Notes under the pieces: model-generated
Told to the model about the DNA's origin: nothing
The model's database searches: none
The model's input: only the letters and a program-made list of their open reading frames with translations
Shown: positions 9,555-17,228 of the stretch, piece after piece
How the letters are laid out: every line of letters starts with the position of its first letter
How positions within the stretch are numbered: position 1 is the stretch's first letter
Program-made: the position numbers and the translations under genes
Assembly (NCBI RefSeq): GCF_016461715.1
Contig: NZ_JAEMUI010000003.1
Location: 124,001 to 188,000 of the forward strand
Reading direction: 5' to 3'
Source: Marinomonas spartinae
GTDB taxonomy: Bacteria; Pseudomonadota; Gammaproteobacteria; Pseudomonadales; Marinomonadaceae
DNA length: 64,000 nucleotides

Positions 9555-10237
9555 GTGTGCTTGAATTAAAAGACGTGAGCATCAGTCATGTGCAGGGCTT
9601 GGAAAAAAATACGGTCGTTCATGATGTGAATGTATCGGTAAAAGCGGGTGAATGTTTTGGTTTGGTGGGCCCTTCGGGTTGTGGCAAATCCACCTTGCTT
9701 TGGGTATTGGCGGGGTTGAACCCACATTGGAGTGGCGGTATACAGCTACTTGATCAGCCATTAAAACCAGGCAAAGTCTTTAGCGGTGAATTACGCCGTC
9801 GTGTACAAATGGTGTTTCAAGACCCGTATGCCTCGTTGCATCCTAAACATCGTTTACGTCGAGCCTTGTCTGAACCACTAAAGTTGCTTGGCTATCAAGA
9901 CATCGACGATCGACTCAGCGAAGGCTTTAAGCTTGTAGGTTTAACGGAAAACATGATAGATCGATACCCACATCAATTGTCTGGCGGGCAACGTCAACGT
10001 GTCGCGATTATCCGAGCCTTGCTGCTGGAGCCCAAGCTTCTTCTACTGGACGAACCAACGTCAGCATTGGATATGTCAGTTCAGGCGGAAATACTTAACT
10101 TGCTAAACGAGTTAAAAGCCAAGCGTGATTTGACGATGATAATGGTCAGTCATGATCCTGAAGTGGTGGATTACATGTGTGATCATGCTGTTACCATGAA
10201 AGCCGGGCGGATTGATAAGGAAACTTTCTACGATTAG
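9551..10237 (+). CDS. Peptide/nickel-type ABC transporter ATPase 2 (DppF/NikE type)
   Basis: A 228-aa cytoplasmic ATPase, last gene of the importer operon. Walker A GPSGCGKST, Q-loop MVFQDPYASLHPK, signature LSGGQRQR, Walker [14 protein letters not shown] and switch His (MVSHDPEVVDY) are all present. It is short for the family (DppF/OppF are commonly above 300 aa), ending soon after the nucleotide-binding domain. A NikE-like or opine-type system is therefore plausible, but the substrate is not fixed. A strong hairpin at 10269-10310 follows. Confidence 0.9.
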   Translation: MSVLELKDVSISHVQGLEKNTVVHDVNVSVKAGECFGLVGPSGCGKSTLLWVLAGLNPHWSGGIQLLDQPLKPGKVFSGELRRRVQMVFQDPYASLHPKHRLRRALSEPLKLLGYQDIDDRLSEGFKLVGLTENMIDRYPHQLSGGQRQRVAIIRALLLEPKLLLLDEPTSALDMSVQAEILNLLNELKAKRDLTMIMVSHDPEVVDYMCDHAVTMKAGRIDKETFYD

Positions 10238-10268
10238 GCTCAAAGCCTATTGAATGCGAGACATCAAA

Positions 10269-10310
10269 AGTTTGCCATGCTGCTTACTAAAATATGCTGC
10301 ATGGCAAACT
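10269..10310. terminator. 12-bp perfect hairpin between convergent operons
   Basis: Arms AGTTTGCCATGC (10269-10280) and GCATGGCAAACT (10299-10310) are perfectly complementary with an 18-base loop. The hairpin sits between the ABC operon (rightward) and the exporter/ligase/aminotransferase operon (leftward). A short T stretch follows only on the minus strand (ACTTTTGATG), so termination is better supported for the leftward operon; it may work in both directions. Confidence 0.55.
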
Positions 10311-10368
10311 GTGAGCTCCTTCTAAATGCCAACGATACCGTGGCTTGCTGCCAAACATACTTTGTTCC

Positions 10369-11583
10369 CTACTGAGAAGAGTGTATTTGTTGCGTTACGG
10401 TTTGTACTCTTGCCCCTGTGGCGTTATTCCCCATAAGGTAGCCTAAAATAGCCACAATGACGCAGGCTATTAAGGCAAAGAACATATTAATCATGGGGAA
10501 ATACGATAGCATTAATCCACAAACCAGTGGGCTAAACGAACCTCCTAAACTTGAGAGATTATGAATTGCAAAATAGGCCCCTTCTCGGCTAGGCAATGCA
10601 ATATCCTTGATTAGAGAATATTGCGCAGGCGCAATAATCATCTCTGCCAAGCTGAAGACGGCCATTGATAAACACCAAAATGGTAAAGAAGTCGCATACA
10701 TAAATCCTACCAATCCCAGTGTTAGTAATAGCAATCCACATATTGATCTTGTTATCAGCGGTAGTCTTTCCAATAAGTTGGTGACGTGGACTTGGAAAGC
10801 GACCACCATACCTGTATTGATTATGATTAGGGTACTAATGATCTTGGAGATGTCCTCCATGCCATTAGAAATAAGAAAGAGAGAGAGATAGCTTGGAAAT
10901 TGGCGTAAAGCAATAGAGGTTAGAAAACCAGCTAGTACATAGTAAAAGAGCTTTTTATCTATCAACAATAATTTAAGTGAGTGAGAGTGCTTCTTTACTT
11001 GCTGATCATTGCTAGTCTGCATATGGCTCTTCTGCAATGAGAAAGCGACTAATGCCATTAACATTGCTGTGGCGGCAAACCAAAAGATCATACCATCGTT
11101 TCGTTTTAGCAGCATCGCCCCAAGCAATGGGAAAATACCAAATGCTAGGTTTGTTAGTACATATCTCAAACCGAAGACTTTCGTGCTTATTTTGGAAGAA
11201 GTTGCTTTTGCCACTGCTGAATTAATTGTCACCGATATGGTCGAATAGCCAAGGACCAAGACCGTCATGAGCATAAAAATAAGCCATATATTTTGAGTAT
11301 TATAAATAAGTAGATAAGCAATGATAGAGAAAATGCACATACTATTTAAAATGATCTTAGTATTCAGTCGATCAATTAAGTTTCCAAAAAAAACGCACAT
11401 AAAACCACCAGCAAAGACTGCGCTGGTAACAACAAAGCCTATTTCACTTAGATTAATATCCATAGACTTATGCAGTATTAATACAATATAGGTTAGTCCT
11501 AGCCCCCGCGCTGCTGTAACAAAAAAAGAGCCCGTTAAATAGCCAGAAAATGTCATATATTTTAGTAATGATTTCGACTTCAT
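10369..11583 (-). CDS. MFS exporter of the accessory biosynthetic island (BacE-type role)
   Basis: A 404-aa inner-membrane protein with about 12 hydrophobic helices and an MFS-type loop after helix 2 (FFGNLIDRLNTK). It is the last gene of the leftward three-gene operon (aminotransferase, ATP-grasp ligase, MFS), starting 6 bp after the ligase stop with an AAAGGA ribosome-binding site that overlaps the ligase end. In bacilysin clusters an MFS protein in the same setting (BacE) exports the dipeptide and gives self-protection; that role here is inference from context. A multidrug or amino-acid efflux function is the alternative. The gene is AT-rich like the rest of the island. Confidence 0.8.
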   Translation of the reverse strand: MKSKSLLKYMTFSGYLTGSFFVTAARGLGLTYIVLILHKSMDINLSEIGFVVTSAVFAGGFMCVFFGNLIDRLNTKIILNSMCIFSIIAYLLIYNTQNIWLIFMLMTVLVLGYSTISVTINSAVAKATSSKISTKVFGLRYVLTNLAFGIFPLLGAMLLKRNDGMIFWFAATAMLMALVAFSLQKSHMQTSNDQQVKKHSHSLKLLLIDKKLFYYVLAGFLTSIALRQFPSYLSLFLISNGMEDISKIISTLIIINTGMVVAFQVHVTNLLERLPLITRSICGLLLLTLGLVGFMYATSLPFWCLSMAVFSLAEMIIAPAQYSLIKDIALPSREGAYFAIHNLSSLGGSFSPLVCGLMLSYFPMINMFFALIACVIVAILGYLMGNNATGARVQTVTQQIHSSQ

Positions 11584-11589
11584 AAAAAT

Positions 11590-12879
11590 TTAATCCTTTT
11601 CAGAAATAAGCTCATAATATTGGCTTTCAATTTTTCTAATGGTTTCCAAGTCTTTAAAAAGGAATTTTTTATTGTCTGATACTAAGTAAATATGACCAGG
11701 GCTGCTGGTTAAACAATGTGTAATGGATAGTTGATCGGAATCTCGGATCATTATGCTATGTAACGACGTTAGATGTTTTTCCCAAAATGCAATGTGTTTA
11801 TCACTTTTGATTTTTCCAGTGGTGTTGGAAATTAAAAATACACATAAACAATGTCTTAGATTTTTCTTTCTCTCTGAGAAAATCAGTTTATTATAGTTAT
11901 CATAGTAAAAAAGCGCTGAAATGAGGGTGGCTATTTGCGTGCTCTCTAGGCATCTGGTGTAGGCAGATGGGTCTGATCCACCAGGACATCTCCCCGCTAT
12001 TTCTATTAATTTGGGTATGCCTTTATCTATGATGATTTCGCTATGCGAAAAACCCGCTTGAAAGCCGATTGCTTTGAGTACAGAGATAGAATAGCTCTCA
12101 ATTTTTTCAAAAATGGATTGGTCTTCAATAGGACATAATAATTCCATCCGGTTATGAATGAATACACCATTAACGATTCTTTTATACACTCTGATGATTT
12201 CAGTTACATAATGCTGCCCATTCAATGAAACGGAGTTTGCATTATAGGCAATGGTATCATTTCCTTCATTGTGGCTATCAAGCAGATATTCTTGAGTAAG
12301 AACACTGGTGTTTAATGTCTCCATCTTTGTCTGGCTACCCATAATTTTTTGATGAGCAATTCTAATTTCCTCATCACTATGACAAATATAGACATCTTCT
12401 GAACCGGAGCTATCGACTGGCTTAAGAACCAATGTGGTCAGTTGAGAGTCGTGCTTCCACTGTATTGCTTCCTCTGCTGAGTACGTTAACGTTTGCTTTA
12501 AGTGTGCTATGCCAGCGGCTGATAACGACTCTTGCATCACAAATTTATTTCGGCAACGTTCTGCTGTACCGGGTTTATTCTGGTGGGGAGTATCAAGTAT
12601 TTTGGCAACGACTTCAGCCATTTCAACACCAGACTCTGCCCCTGGGATGACTAATAGAGGGGAGTATTGAGATAATATATCAGGGCTTTCTTTAAACTCT
12701 TTGAATGTTATTTCAAAAATAAAGTCTTCTTTTCGATAGTTATTGCCATATCGAGGTGGGATCTTATCTGAACTTCTTATATGAATGCAGTCAAAGCCTC
12801 GAGATATAAAACCTGGAGCAATATATTGTCCTGTACCATATGCATCGACAATAATAATAATATTTTTCTTAAAAAACAT
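11590..12879 (-). CDS. ATP-grasp carboxylate-amine ligase (L-amino-acid ligase type)
   Basis: A 429-aa cytoplasmic enzyme expected to join a carboxylate to an amine through an acyl phosphate. The ATP-grasp order is visible: pre-ATP-grasp domain (about 1-110; VIPGAESGVEMAE), NKFVMQESLSAAGI (about 111-124), nucleotide-binding Lys153 with the loop VLKPVDSSGSEDV, TQEYLL (about 195-200), and metal-binding acids Glu281 and Glu293 in LIEIAGRCPGGSD. This resembles BacD/DdaF-type L-amino-acid ligases; the C-terminal 100 residues are divergent. It lies between the aminotransferase (16 bp upstream) and the exporter. AAGGAT precedes the start. Substrates are unknown; a dipeptide or amide is the natural expectation. 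Confidence 0.85.
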   Translation of the reverse strand: MFFKKNIIIIVDAYGTGQYIAPGFISRGFDCIHIRSSDKIPPRYGNNYRKEDFIFEITFKEFKESPDILSQYSPLLVIPGAESGVEMAEVVAKILDTPHQNKPGTAERCRNKFVMQESLSAAGIAHLKQTLTYSAEEAIQWKHDSQLTTLVLKPVDSSGSEDVYICHSDEEIRIAHQKIMGSQTKMETLNTSVLTQEYLLDSHNEGNDTIAYNANSVSLNGQHYVTEIIRVYKRIVNGVFIHNRMELLCPIEDQSIFEKIESYSISVLKAIGFQAGFSHSEIIIDKGIPKLIEIAGRCPGGSDPSAYTRCLESTQIATLISALFYYDNYNKLIFSERKKNLRHCLCVFLISNTTGKIKSDKHIAFWEKHLTSLHSIMIRDSDQLSITHCLTSSPGHIYLVSDNKKFLFKDLETIRKIESQYYELISEKD

Positions 12880-12894
12880 AGCATAAGATCCTTC

Positions 12895-14247
12895 TTATAG
12901 AGTTTTTATAAACTGATAGAGTCTATCGACTCCTTTAGAAAATTCGGCAGTGCTCATAGCAATAGAAAGACGAATGAGGAAGTTAGAACGCTCGGATGTT
13001 GAGATTGAAAAACATCGTTCCGTTAGAATGAATACATTATAGGTATAAGCTAAAATTCGTTGAACATCTCTCTCATTCATAAATTTAAATTTTTCTATTT
13101 TGATAAAAAAATTCATGCCAGCATGATGCTCAGAAACGAAAGATATTTCATCCTTTAAAATAGCTAATGCATAATGCTTATTGGCCAGCATCGTAGCTTC
13201 ATTTTGTTGATGGTTTATTATATATTGATCAGAAAACTGACTGATAAAATCTGAATTTATTTTCTCTAGAATAATGTCTCTAGAATCGTCATCAATCATT
13301 TTTAATGATTTTTTGAAAAACAAAGAGGCGCTTTTCTTATAAGACAGCTTTTTTTCTGGTGTCTCTTGAAGCATGATGATTCTACTTAGAAAAATAAGGG
13401 GGATAGTGAGTCCAAGTACCGTAGGAGGGTTCATTATCATATTTTGTTGTTCTGTTATAAAGTCATTTATCAAGGCTGTGCTGCCAAAGATGTGGCCAAG
13501 ACGATAACCAGCTAGGCTTTCTGACTTTGAGAGAGAGTCAATTACAGCAACACGACCATTTTCAATATAGTGTTTGACCACGCTAGAAATGTCTTTCATA
13601 TAGTGTTGGTTAGACACTAGCATGCCCACTCGGTCGATCAAAACATGAGCACCGATGTGATCTGCTACTGTTAGAATGGCGTCTAAATCAGCAGAAGAGT
13701 AGCATGTTCCTGAGGGGTTATTTGGTAATGATAAGATAATAATAGTCGGTTTTTCTTTATTGATTATATGAATAACTCTTTCAGCAGAAGGAACACTGGA
13801 ATCGTCAGATTGGCACTGTATCATCTCACATTGATATATATCGGCTTGATTATAAAAGATTGGATAGCTACTACCCACAATAAGGATGCGGTTTTTTTTG
13901 TAGTAGGAGGTCGCTACTTTCATATAAGTGGCTATGCCCTGTGCGCTGCCATTGCACTGTGCTACTTTTATAGATGTCGTATTGTAATGGGTATTAGCTA
14001 GGCAGCATTCATATAATTTAATGACTTGACAGGTCGGTAGAATACCATATGGCGCTGTATAGTTTCTGTATAAAAGACCTAGGTTTATTTCAGCATGTAT
14101 CATCTCTATGATACTGTTAGATAATGGAAGCCAATTAACACCAGAAGAAATTTGAGGGATTTGTATTAGGTTGTTTTGAGCTATAGAGTCTTTGTAGATT
14201 TCGAACGATGAAAATAAATTCGTCCATGGCTTTTCCACACTTTCCAT
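12895..14247 (-). CDS. PLP-dependent aminotransferase, class I/II fold
   Basis: A 450-aa fold-type I PLP enzyme, first gene of the leftward operon. Seen: NNPSG with the cofactor-contacting Asn (about 176-180), Asp205 in LIDRVG for the pyridine nitrogen, Schiff-base Lys241 in SLSKSESLAGYRLG, and substrate-binding Arg in NFLIRLSIAM. Two insertions rich in Lys/Asp/Ser (about 295-345) make it longer than typical aspartate-type enzymes (about 400 aa). It probably supplies or modifies a non-standard amino acid for the adjacent ligase, as BacF does in bacilysin synthesis; that is inference. The ribosome-binding site AGGAGG is strong. The coding sequence is markedly AT-rich compared with flanking housekeeping genes. 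Confidence 0.85.
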   Translation of the reverse strand: MESVEKPWTNLFSSFEIYKDSIAQNNLIQIPQISSGVNWLPLSNSIIEMIHAEINLGLLYRNYTAPYGILPTCQVIKLYECCLANTHYNTTSIKVAQCNGSAQGIATYMKVATSYYKKNRILIVGSSYPIFYNQADIYQCEMIQCQSDDSSVPSAERVIHIINKEKPTIIILSLPNNPSGTCYSSADLDAILTVADHIGAHVLIDRVGMLVSNQHYMKDISSVVKHYIENGRVAVIDSLSKSESLAGYRLGHIFGSTALINDFITEQQNMIMNPPTVLGLTIPLIFLSRIIMLQETPEKKLSYKKSASLFFKKSLKMIDDDSRDIILEKINSDFISQFSDQYIINHQQNEATMLANKHYALAILKDEISFVSEHHAGMNFFIKIEKFKFMNERDVQRILAYTYNVFILTERCFSISTSERSNFLIRLSIAMSTAEFSKGVDRLYQFIKTL

Positions 14248-14416
14248 GCCTATTTCCTCCTGAAATGTTTTGGCGCTTTACATTTTTGATTATTGGTGAC
14301 TATTTTATTTTTGGTGTTGCTGCATCATATGAGATTTGTATGAAGGATTAGTACACTTTTATAGTATTAAGCCTATCTCACAAAAATAGTCGCCTTGCTC
14401 TATACCTAGCTAATCC

Positions 14417-14456
14417 TTTAGTGGTATGCGCATTATTAACGCATAGAATCACTAAA
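14417..14456. repeat. Interrupted dyad in the divergent control region
   Basis: TTTAGTG (14417-14423) pairs with CACTAAA (14450-14456), and TATGCG (14425-14430) pairs with CGCATA (14440-14445) around a 9-base loop, 13 bp in all. It lies about 170-210 bp before the aminotransferase start. It could be an operator or a hairpin in that operon's leader. Confidence 0.4.
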
Positions 14457-14560
14457 TTAAAATAATGTCAATAATAGTTGGAGAGGGGAGGAGCGTTTTA
14501 TCTAATCACTCCCCCGTCGCATAGCTAATGAGCTAAAGGTAGCAATAGGCAAGTTCGAAG

Positions 14561-14601
14561 AATCAATAGATTATAAGGTGTGATTTTCTATACTATTGAT
14601 T
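14561..14601. repeat. Inverted repeat AATCAATAG/CTATTGATT
   Basis: Perfect 9-bp arms at 14561-14569 and 14593-14601 with a 23-bp spacer, about 255 bp before the GTP-cyclohydrolase start. The spacing fits two half-sites about three helical turns apart, but chance is possible in such AT-rich DNA. Confidence 0.3.
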
Positions 14602-14855
14602 ATATTGAGATTATCTTCTTTATAGAGTATTTTTATATGAAAGGGAAGGGATTTTACTGTTTTCTGTGGAGAGTGAGAACAAAAAGATTGTTTTATGTAT
14701 ATTTATTGAAAAGAAATTGTAAAACTTTTCGTTTTAAGGTTTTTCTAGTTTAACTGAAAATTGCTTGTTGATATAAGTGCGATGTTATATGGAAGAATGT
14801 TGTGTTCATCTGAAGCTCCAACACTCTAAGGAATAGAGAAATAAGGATATAAAAT

Positions 14856-15476
14856 ATGGAAATTAGACAAAGTGTTATCATTCCTGTCACTGAAAAACGC
14901 ATTCCAGCAACTTTTTATTCATTTGATGAATTTGGAACAGGCCATGAACATCTACTGATCAAGATTCATAGTCCGTCTGGCTCTATGCCAACTGTTCCTA
15001 CTCTGCGTATTCATTCTGAATGTCTAACAGGGGATGTGTTTCAATCAAGTCGTTGTGATTGTGGGCCGCAACTGCAAGAAGCCTTAAGGATTACGGCTAA
15101 GAATGGTGGCTATATCGCTTATTTAAGGCAAGAGGGTAGAGGTATTGGTTTATATAATAAGCTTGATGCCTATAAATTGCAGGATAGCGGTATGGATACT
15201 TATGCAGCAAATCGACATTTAGGCTTTAATAATGATGCTCGCACTTTTGATATGGTCGCGAAGATGCTAAAAGCTGTTAATGTTACGACGATTAAACTCC
15301 TTTCTAATAATCCCAAAAAAGAACAAGCATTAGTTAAAAATGGTATTAATGTTATTCAACGTTTGTCTACATCTTGCTTTCTTAGTCCAGATAATAAGAA
15401 CTATTTACAAGCTAAAATAGATCTTGAAAATCATATTTTTGGTCCTAAGGTCGATGATGAGACGGTTTCTGTATAG
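14856..15476 (+). CDS. GTP cyclohydrolase II paralogue (ToxB-like)
   Basis: A 206-aa enzyme of the RibA family, which opens GTP to 2,5-diamino-6-ribosylamino-4-pyrimidinone 5'-phosphate, the precursor of riboflavin and 7-azapteridines. Zinc ligands Cys56, Cys67 and Cys69 (ECLTGD then SSRCDCG) match E. coli RibA C54/C65/C67, and YLRQEGRGIGL, TYAANRHLGF and NNPKKEQAL match the catalytic core. The tail after residue 165 (RLSTSCFLSPDNK) departs from the usual RibA ending. Being first in an operon with a WD40 protein and an FGE-fold protein, it matches toxB of toxoflavin clusters rather than a housekeeping ribA. AAGGAT precedes the ATG by 7 bases. Confidence 0.85.
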   Translation: MEIRQSVIIPVTEKRIPATFYSFDEFGTGHEHLLIKIHSPSGSMPTVPTLRIHSECLTGDVFQSSRCDCGPQLQEALRITAKNGGYIAYLRQEGRGIGLYNKLDAYKLQDSGMDTYAANRHLGFNNDARTFDMVAKMLKAVNVTTIKLLSNNPKKEQALVKNGINVIQRLSTSCFLSPDNKNYLQAKIDLENHIFGPKVDDETVSV

Positions 15477-15539
15477 TGACTTCTTGAACAATCATTTTGT
15501 TGGTTATTATTTTATTTATTGAAGATAAGGAAATCTTAT

Positions 15540-17228
15540 ATGTATCATACTTCTCCAATTAGCGGTATTTGTGCAACTGAACATGGCTATATTGCAAGTG
15601 CTGGTTATGACAATCAAGTAATTTTATGGAATGCACAAACCCATACGCCAATTGCGATTGGTACTCATGATCATTTAGCGAATCAGGTTGTGTTTTCACA
15701 TGATGCTAAATTATTAGCCTCTTCAAGCAGTGATTATTCTGTAAGGGTTTGGTCTGTTCCAGATATGTCTTTATTGTCTGTGATGACCCATGAGGATGAT
15801 GTAGAAGGCATTAGTTTTAGTCCAGACAATCGTTTAATTGCAACCGCATCACGCGATAATAAAGTCCGTGTTTTTAGTGTGGATGGCCATTTAATACGTG
15901 AGTTTATAGGGCATGAAAATGATGTATTAACCGTTGAGTGGCTGACAGAAACGATGCTGGTTTCTTGTGGTGATGATAGTACATTGCGCTATTGGGATAT
16001 CAATACCGGATTAAGCCAAAAAGTTATTGATCTAGGAGGTATGGAGACAGATACACTTTGTGTAACACCTAATGGAGAAATTGTTTCTGGAAATGATGAT
16101 GGAGAGTTAATCTACTTTAATAATAAAGGCGAAGAAATCTGCCGTACACATGGTCATAAGGCTGGTATCAAACGTTTGGTTTTAAACCAGAATAAAGTCA
16201 TTAGTTTGAGTTATGATCGTTCTTTTAAAATTTGGTCTATTCAAGATAATAGTCTTATTTGCCAAGTAGAGAGCGAGATTCCTAATATTGTTTGGCCAAG
16301 ATCTTGTGCATTTATTAATGATGCCTTTGTCGCATTTGTTACCTTTGGGGATCGTTATGCAACCTACAGTATAGAGACTAATACATGGGATATTGACTCT
16401 ATTCAGGATACTCATGGTGTGAATGCTATTTACCCTGTTAGCAATGGATATTACGATGTTGGCGATGCTGGTATTGTTCGTTTTAATGGTGAAAAAATAA
16501 ATCAGGTGCCATCATTATGTAACTTTATTATTGCTGAAAATGGCAGAATATTGTGCGGTGGTCAAGACGGTGCAGTCTATGATGCAACAACATCAAAGAT
16601 TATATACCAGCATCACTCTCCTCTGAACTGTTGCCAAGCATTTGATCATCAAGGTAATAAATACATTGCCATTGGAGCTTATACTGGTGAGTTGATTTTA
16701 TTGAAATTCTCTTCATATCAAGAGATTACCTTTGTTTCCAGTATTTCTGTTCATAACAATGCGATTAAAGATGTCTCTATTATTAATAATAGGGTCTTTA
16801 CTGTTTGTGCAGATAATAGTGTCGCAGTGACAGAGTTAAACGATTTAATGAGCGTAACCCCTGTTCTTAGAGGAAGCCACGATAAGATAGTCAATGGCTG
16901 TGCTGCTTTCAAAGGGAGTTTCATTTCAGTCAGCCGAGATTTGACACTGCGAATTTGGGGAGATGAAGAGAAAGTGTTAACAACGCCGCATAAAAACTCG
17001 ATCAAGTGTGTTGCAACAGATAATGATAGTTGGATTGTGAGTGGAGATTACCGAGGTACTGTCTCTTTTTACCATGTTCCAAGCCAAACTTGGCAAAAAA
17101 AGAAAGCGAGTAAAACGGGCATCTCGGCCCTTGCCTATGATCAAGGTGAAGGTGTCTTTTTAGCCTCTTCTTACGATGGCCGTGTGCATAAATTATCAGC
17201 TCCTGTGCTAAATGGGGTAGAGCAATGA
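15540..17228 (+). CDS. WD40 double beta-propeller protein (ToxC-like)
   Basis: A 562-aa protein made almost entirely of WD40 repeats. By eye I count 14 blade ends (for example VILWNA, VRVWSV, VRVFSV, LRYWDI, FKIWSI, LRIWGD, VSFYHV), enough for two seven-bladed propellers. No signal peptide or membrane helix is seen, so it is probably cytoplasmic. I chose the ATG at 15540 with AAGGA 8 bases upstream; a TTG at 15519 would add seven residues. In toxoflavin operons a WD-repeat protein, ToxC, follows the cyclohydrolase ToxB and precedes ToxD, as here. WD40 proteins are usually scaffolds, so a role in assembling the pathway enzymes is plausible but unproven. It overlaps the next gene by 4 bp. Confidence 0.82.
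   Translation: MYHTSPISGICATEHGYIASAGYDNQVILWNAQTHTPIAIGTHDHLANQVVFSHDAKLLASSSSDYSVRVWSVPDMSLLSVMTHEDDVEGISFSPDNRLIATASRDNKVRVFSVDGHLIREFIGHENDVLTVEWLTETMLVSCGDDSTLRYWDINTGLSQKVIDLGGMETDTLCVTPNGEIVSGNDDGELIYFNNKGEEICRTHGHKAGIKRLVLNQNKVISLSYDRSFKIWSIQDNSLICQVESEIPNIVWPRSCAFINDAFVAFVTFGDRYATYSIETNTWDIDSIQDTHGVNAIYPVSNGYYDVGDAGIVRFNGEKINQVPSLCNFIIAENGRILCGGQDGAVYDATTSKIIYQHHSPLNCCQAFDHQGNKYIAIGAYTGELILLKFSSYQEITFVSSISVHNNAIKDVSIINNRVFTVCADNSVAVTELNDLMSVTPVLRGSHDKIVNGCAAFKGSFISVSRDLTLRIWGDEEKVLTTPHKNSIKCVATDNDSWIVSGDYRGTVSFYHVPSQTWQKKKASKTGISALAYDQGEGVFLASSYDGRVHKLSAPVLNGVEQ

Larger units (their letters stand above)
14248..14855. promoter_or_regulatory. 608-bp AT-rich divergent control region of the accessory island
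   Basis: This gap separates the leftward aminotransferase operon from the rightward GTP-cyclohydrolase operon and must hold both promoters. No convincing gene is present. Two dyads are visible (14417-14456 and 14561-14601, listed separately). I looked for an FMN riboswitch because the downstream gene is a GTP cyclohydrolase II paralogue and found none of its conserved elements. No regulator gene is in the island, so control must come from elsewhere. Confidence 0.7.

Noticed and set aside
14248-14855. FMN riboswitch ahead of the GTP cyclohydrolase II paralogue
   Set aside because: The conserved RFN stems and loops are not present, which supports a role outside riboflavin synthesis.
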